Assembly: GCA_027858795.1 (NCBI GenBank)
Contig: JAQICF010000115.1
Location: 1 to 25,205 of the forward strand
DNA length: 25,205 bases
From: Candidatus Delongbacteria bacterium
GTDB taxonomy: Bacteria; Delongbacteria; UBA4055
Direction: 5' to 3'
Shown: positions 21,730 to 25,205 of the stretch, piece after piece
Position numbering within the stretch: the first letter of the stretch is position 1
Layout of the letters: every line of letters starts with the position of its first letter
Program-made: the position numbers and the translations under genes
Notes under the pieces: model-generated
Told to the model about the DNA's origin: nothing
The model's input: the letters and a program-made list of their open reading frames with translations, nothing else
Database searches by the model: none

Positions 21730-22503
21730 ATGACAGAAAGAATTTTTCATATAGGTATCGATCTACATGGTACTTTGATCGACAACAGCGAACATATAGC
21801 TAAAGGTTCACTTACAAAATTAAAATCACTTTTAAAGAAAAAACCTTCCAATTTCAAGATATATATTTGCACAGGGAATGACCTTCCATTTGTTCGTAGA
21901 AAAATAGAAGATATTTTTAATCTTTTTGATGGTGCCATTCTCGAAACAGGCTGTGTTATCTCAGTTGATAATAAAAGCGAACGGATAATAGTTCCTAAAG
22001 ATCTTATAATTAAGATTAAAGAGCTTGAAGATCTTCTTATGGATGAAGATCACCCTGTAATTTATAAATTTGCCCGAAGACTTTCTACTATAAGTATGTT
22101 TACAAAGTATGGTGAATCTATACTTGATTTCCATGCTGAACTTAAAGAAGACCTGAAAGAATTAGATTTTTGCAGAGTAACAAGGTCAAGTGTGGCTGTT
22201 GATATTCTGCCTATTGGTTTTGATAAATATTCTGGTTTGAAATATATGGCTGAAGAGAATGATATTATCGTTGCAATTGCTGATTCTCTTAATGATCTTG
22301 AAATGCTTAAGCAGGCTGACATTACGTATATGCCAGGTAATGCAGATACAACTACCATTGATATACTTTCTGAGACTAGAAATAAAAAAGACCTAAATTC
22401 AGGTCTTGAAAAAGACAGCTTTTATTTAGCTGAAAAAGATGAGACTTTTGGAGTCATTGAGAGCCTTGAGCATTTGTTTGCTCACTACAAAGAATTTTCA
22501 TAA
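21730..22503 (+). CDS. HAD-IIB (Cof-like) hydrolase with DxH motif I
   Basis: HAD hydrolase of 257 residues with the C2B-cap layout of Cof, phosphoglycolate and sugar-phosphate phosphatases. Motif I is IDLHGT at 10-15: D11 is the nucleophile but the usual second aspartate is H13. Motif II is CTGND (T48), ILETGCVI at 70-77 matches the IxENGxxI block, motif III is K166 in IGFDKYSGL, and motif IV is IADSLNDLEML at 183-193. The cap occupies about 85-155. AGGT lies 5-8 bases before the ATG. It stands alone on the plus strand, divergent from another HAD gene with 80-130 bases of shared upstream DNA. Phosphatase activity may be altered by H13. Confidence 0.88.
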   Translation: MTERIFHIGIDLHGTLIDNSEHIAKGSLTKLKSLLKKKPSNFKIYICTGNDLPFVRRKIEDIFNLFDGAILETGCVISVDNKSERIIVPKDLIIKIKELEDLLMDEDHPVIYKFARRLSTISMFTKYGESILDFHAELKEDLKELDFCRVTRSSVAVDILPIGFDKYSGLKYMAEENDIIVAIADSLNDLEMLKQADITYMPGNADTTTIDILSETRNKKDLNSGLEKDSFYLAEKDETFGVIESLEHLFAHYKEFS

Positions 22504-22532
22504 GAACATATACATTAAATACATATTATCTC

Positions 22533-22561
22533 TTGATTATTTCATGCAAGTTGAGTATTTT
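22533..22561 (+). promoter_or_regulatory. promoter and hairpins upstream of the PTS-like/antiporter operon
   Basis: TTGATT (22533-22538), 17-bp spacer and TATTTT (22556-22561). The -10 lies in the loop of a small inverted repeat AGTTG/CAACT (22549-22567), and a second one, ATCCAT/ATGGAT (22573-22589), follows in the leader. The gap 22504-22624 holds nothing else I can see. Confidence 0.35.
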
Positions 22562-22624
22562 CCAACTGTAAAATCCATATGAAATGGATCCATTGATTTT
22601 TGTTAATTAAAGAGGTGTTTTAAA

Positions 22625-23071
22625 ATGATATTATCGAAATTGATCAAACCCGAAAATATAATTTTTATTGATCAAAAAAAAGTAAATTTAACTTTAGTGG
22701 ATCTTGTTAATAAAGCTTCGGAATTGAGTTTAATAAAAGATAAAAAAGAATTTCTTGATGCGATTCTCGAAAGAGAAAATATTGTGAGTACAGGTATTGG
22801 TTTAGGGATTGCAATACCACATTCTAAATTAGAAAGTATTGATAATTTTTTTATTATTATTGGTATCCTAAAAAATGATATTGAATGGAAATCTATTGAT
22901 TCAAAACCTGTCAAAGCAGTATTTATGATTGGTGGACCTTCAAATGCCCAAAAGAAATATCTAGGCATTTTATCAAAATTGATGCTTTTATTTAAAAACC
23001 CAAAGATAAGAAATAAATTATTTACTGCTTCAGTAGAAAATGATGTCGTAGAAATATTCAAAAGTTTATAA
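22625..23071 (+). CDS. PTS EIIA-type-2 (fructose/nitrogen PTS) domain protein
   Basis: Single EIIA domain of 148 residues of the mannitol/fructose/PtsN type. ERENIVSTGIGLGIAIPHSK at 49-68 is the diagnostic active-site block, and H66 is the phosphorylated histidine. AVFMIGGPSNAQKKYLGILSKLM at about 98-120 is the second conserved block. No sugar-specific EIIB or EIIC is present; instead the next gene, 24 bases on, encodes a cation:proton antiporter, so a regulatory phosphorylation role like that of PtsN is more likely than sugar uptake. GAGGTG lies 9 bases before the ATG. EI and HPr, needed to phosphorylate it, are not in the window. Confidence 0.92.
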   Translation: MILSKLIKPENIIFIDQKKVNLTLVDLVNKASELSLIKDKKEFLDAILERENIVSTGIGLGIAIPHSKLESIDNFFIIIGILKNDIEWKSIDSKPVKAVFMIGGPSNAQKKYLGILSKLMLLFKNPKIRNKLFTASVENDVVEIFKSL

Positions 23072-23095
23072 CTTCATAACTGTAAGGACCTATTT

Positions 23096-24319
23096 TTGGA
23101 ACCACAAAACATTTTACTATATTTGGGAATTTTATTCCTTATTTCAACAGGCAACAAAATACTTTCAAAGAAAATAAATATACCTGAAGTGACAGGATAC
23201 GTAATAATCGGAGTATTATGTGGTCAGTCAGTTTTCAATGTATTCAATGATCAGATGATAGAAAGTTTAAAATATCTATCTTCTATTGCTTTAGGGATCA
23301 TTGCATTTACAATTGGAGTTGAATTACGATTTACTGTTCTTAAAAAGATCGGAAAATCAATATTTTTGATCGTTATATTTGAAGGTTTTGCTGCATTCTT
23401 TCTTGTGCTTTTCTCTGTCAGATATTTACTCCATCAGGAAATGTTCGTTGCTCTTCTTTTAGCAGCAGTTTCGGCAGCAACAGCCCCGGCAGCGACAGTT
23501 GCAGTGATAAAGCAATATAAATCAAAGGGTCAGTTAACATCCGCTATTCTTGCCGTTGTGGGAGTTGATGATGCTCTGGCATTAATAATTTACGTATTTG
23601 CTGCGAGTTTCTCAATGTCTATGATGATGGGCACAGAAATGCATATTATAGCAACGATAATCACTTCTATTCTGTCAATATTTTATGCAATAATTTTAGG
23701 TATTGTTGGAGCTTTATTATTTATGCTGTTGTTGAAAAAGATCCGTAGTGATGAAATAGTGAAGATGGCATTAGCTGCATTTATTTTATTATTGCTTGGC
23801 ATTTCGGAGCATTTTAATGTATCTGAACTGTTATCTATTATGACCTTTGGAGCACTGTTAACAAATGCTTCACCAGTTGTAGCCAGGAAAAGTGAAAATA
23901 TTATCGGATTTTTCACACCTATATTTTTAGCAATATTTTTCATAATCGGTGGTGCACATCTTGATGTATTATCGATCAACAAAATAGGTATTATTGGAGT
24001 AGTATATTTCTTCGCAAGAGCTTTTGGAAAGATCGGTGGTGCTTCTCTGGGAGCAGCTATAGGTAAAGCTCCGAAGAATATTAGAAAATATATAGGTTTT
24101 GCACTTTTACCTCAGGTAGGTGTCGCTCTTGCACTAGCTTTAGCTATAAATAAAGATTTTAATCAACCTATGTATGGAGAGAAAGGGAAAGAAGTTGCTA
24201 TACTAGTAATCAATATTCTTCTTTTCACAACTATAATCACTGAGATCATTGGTCCTATGTTAACAAAAAAGGTTCTTATGAAGTCCGGTGAAATTAAAAG
24301 CAATGGTAGGGAGGAATAA
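23096..24319 (+). CDS. cation:proton antiporter (CPA superfamily)
   Basis: Polytopic membrane protein of 407 residues with about 11-13 hydrophobic helices, in the Na+(K+)/H+ exchanger CPA fold. Helix 5-6 motifs are clear: SAATAPAATVAVIKQYKSKG at 126-145 and ILAVVGVDDALALIIY at 151-166, where D158-D159 is the ion-binding pair. Later helices include SELLSIMTFGALLTN, IGGAHLD and FARAFGKIGGASLGAAIGKA. It lacks the C-terminal cytosolic TrkA-N/RCK domain that many CPA2 members use for control. The start is TTG at 23096 with AAGGA 7 bases upstream; there is no early in-frame ATG. It is followed with a one-base overlap (TAATG) by a PII-like gene. Confidence 0.92.
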   Translation: MEPQNILLYLGILFLISTGNKILSKKINIPEVTGYVIIGVLCGQSVFNVFNDQMIESLKYLSSIALGIIAFTIGVELRFTVLKKIGKSIFLIVIFEGFAAFFLVLFSVRYLLHQEMFVALLLAAVSAATAPAATVAVIKQYKSKGQLTSAILAVVGVDDALALIIYVFAASFSMSMMMGTEMHIIATIITSILSIFYAIILGIVGALLFMLLLKKIRSDEIVKMALAAFILLLLGISEHFNVSELLSIMTFGALLTNASPVVARKSENIIGFFTPIFLAIFFIIGGAHLDVLSINKIGIIGVVYFFARAFGKIGGASLGAAIGKAPKNIRKYIGFALLPQVGVALALALAINKDFNQPMYGEKGKEVAILVINILLFTTIITEIIGPMLTKKVLMKSGEIKSNGREE

Positions 24320-24654
24320 TGTTTTTTATGTATATGAAAATTATTGATGTAAACTATAAAGATGATATATTTCTGGCTTTAGAAAGTGTTGAGATCACTA
24401 AAGCTTCATATTTTGAAGCAAATAATTTAGAAAGTGAACTTACTGATGAGCTTCCTTTGTTTAAAGGATTCTTTTCCACAGATGATGAAAAAGAAAAAAA
24501 AGTTATTATAGTGACAGCTCTAATTGAAAGTGAAGATCAAATTGATGAATTCGTCAGTAATTTAGAAGCTTCAGGTTTAAATTTAAAAGAAGAACCGATT
24601 TTTAGATTGGCTTTAATGCCTGTCGCTAAGACAATTGATCCAACTAAAGATTAG
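24319..24654 (+). CDS. small PII/CutA-like protein, putative antiporter regulator
   Basis: Protein of 111 residues, not assignable to a named family by motif. The order of predicted elements is beta (KIIDVNYK), alpha (DIFLALESV), beta (ITKASYFEA), a long polar loop (about residues 36-58), beta (KKVIIVTALI), alpha (SEDQIDEFVSNLEASGL), beta (FRLALMPV). This is the ferredoxin-like layout with a T-loop-sized insertion found in PII-like and CutA proteins. The first ATG overlaps the antiporter stop (TAATG) but GGGAGG is only 4 bases away; ATGs at 24328 or 24334 are alternatives, the last giving MKIIDV. Translation coupled to the transporter suggests a cytosolic regulator. The PII assignment is inference. 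Confidence 0.72.
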   Translation: MFFMYMKIIDVNYKDDIFLALESVEITKASYFEANNLESELTDELPLFKGFFSTDDEKEKKVIIVTALIESEDQIDEFVSNLEASGLNLKEEPIFRLALMPVAKTIDPTKD

Positions 24655-25160
24655 ATAAAATTATGTTTTAAATATAATTTTGCACAACCACGTGCATCTG
24701 AAAGAGCTTCATGATGATCAAGGTCAATATCATATTTATTGCATAGGCTGTTCAATCTTGCAGGTTTGTATCCTTTAGCCCTATAAATTTTCATTGTACA
24801 TTCCCACCGATCTGCGATATTAAGGTCAGAATAATCCAATCCATAATGTTCCATTGTATTCTTTAGCACATTCCGATCGAATGATTCGTTATGAGCCACA
24901 ATAGTCCTGCCAAATAGCCGTTTCTTTATATCAGGGTATATTTTATCGAAAGATGGAGAATTCTCTGTATCTTCTTCGTAAATACCATGTACATTGGTAT
25001 TATGCCAATTGTATTCATTATATGGTGGGCGGATCAGTACTGAGAATTCATCGACTATCTCACCATTTTCAACTGATACTATACCAACTGCACAGATTGA
25101 ATTTCTTTTGGAAGTCGCAGTTTCAAAATCTATTGCTGTAAATGTGTTGTTATCTTGCAT
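24651..25160 (-). CDS. DnaQ-like 3'-5' exonuclease (DEDDh)
   Basis: Exonuclease-domain protein of 169 residues, without other domains. The DEDDh set is complete: D11 and E13 in TAIDFETA (Exo I), D95 in VAHNESFDRNVL (Exo II), and H150 with D155 in HHEALSDARGCAKLY (Exo III). The length and the NVHGI and RPPYNEYNW stretches match stand-alone DNA polymerase III epsilon-like proteins (YjcH/DnaQ-related), which trim DNA or RNA 3' ends. AAAGGA lies 6-7 bases before the ATG at 25160. Its stop overlaps the stop of the convergent PII-like gene by 4 bases, with no room for a terminator between them. The last 45 bases of the window upstream of it show nothing recognisable. Confidence 0.93.
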   Translation of the reverse strand: MQDNNTFTAIDFETATSKRNSICAVGIVSVENGEIVDEFSVLIRPPYNEYNWHNTNVHGIYEEDTENSPSFDKIYPDIKKRLFGRTIVAHNESFDRNVLKNTMEHYGLDYSDLNIADRWECTMKIYRAKGYKPARLNSLCNKYDIDLDHHEALSDARGCAKLYLKHNFI

Positions 25161-25205
25161 TGAAATCCTTTATTTATAATTCTGTAGTTTTTCTTGCAAT
25201 TTTAT

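Noticed and set aside
22672..23061. 129-codon open frame antisense to the PTS EIIA gene
   Set aside because: It mirrors a real gene with a clear active site and ribosome site; the antisense protein shows no motif.

Overview
The window is AT-rich and densely coding. It comes from a bacterium with two membranes: it carries a lipoprotein signal peptide, a beta-barrel ending in an aromatic residue, MlaE/MlaF lipid-transport subunits and a LolA-like periplasmic protein. Most genes have clear Shine-Dalgarno sites (AAGGAG, GGAGG), and at least three genes start with TTG behind such a site. Frequent Shine-Dalgarno use argues against typical Bacteroidota. The overall gene style suggests an uncultured FCB-type lineage (Delongbacteria, Cloacimonadota or Calditrichota-like), but this placement is inference only; there is no rRNA or tRNA in the window.

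Layout. Positions 1-10795 are entirely minus-strand. Reading in transcription order: an MlaE permease and MlaF ATPase (10795-9274); a beta-propeller lipoprotein, a GNAT, a PHP phosphoesterase, a tandem GNAT and an HD hydrolase (9146-5185); an AAA/DUF4143 ATPase with DUF3010 (5042-3411); a four-helix-bundle (S23-like) gene enclosed by 33-bp inverted repeats (2944-3403); then a tightly packed run of OsmC, VOC, histidine phosphatase, methyltransferase, Nudix and SDR enzymes (2919-1). The SDR gene is cut by the window edge. Positions 11035-14726 (plus) hold a SNF2-family ATPase followed 5 bp later by a SWIM zinc-finger protein. Positions 20387-14723 (minus) form a TetR / MMPL-type RND / LolA-like / outer-membrane barrel cluster. 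It has a TTGACA promoter with a 14-bp palindromic operator, and two 56-bp double-hairpin modules between its genes.

Positions 20469-20884 are a GIY-YIG nuclease gene enclosed by 27-bp inverted repeats. Two divergent HAD hydrolases follow (20885-22503), both lacking the usual second aspartate of motif I. The last cluster (22625-24654, plus) is a PTS EIIA-like domain protein, a cation:proton antiporter and a small PII-like protein, which looks like a transporter with two signal-input subunits. A DnaQ-type exonuclease (25160-24651) converges on it.

The most unusual content is the small repeat-bounded DNA: two single-gene cassettes with different proteins but the same inverted-repeat architecture, the two 56-bp double-hairpin modules in one operon, and a 40-bp-period repeat in front of the DUF4143 ATPase. 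All domain assignments are from reading the sequence; no search was run.
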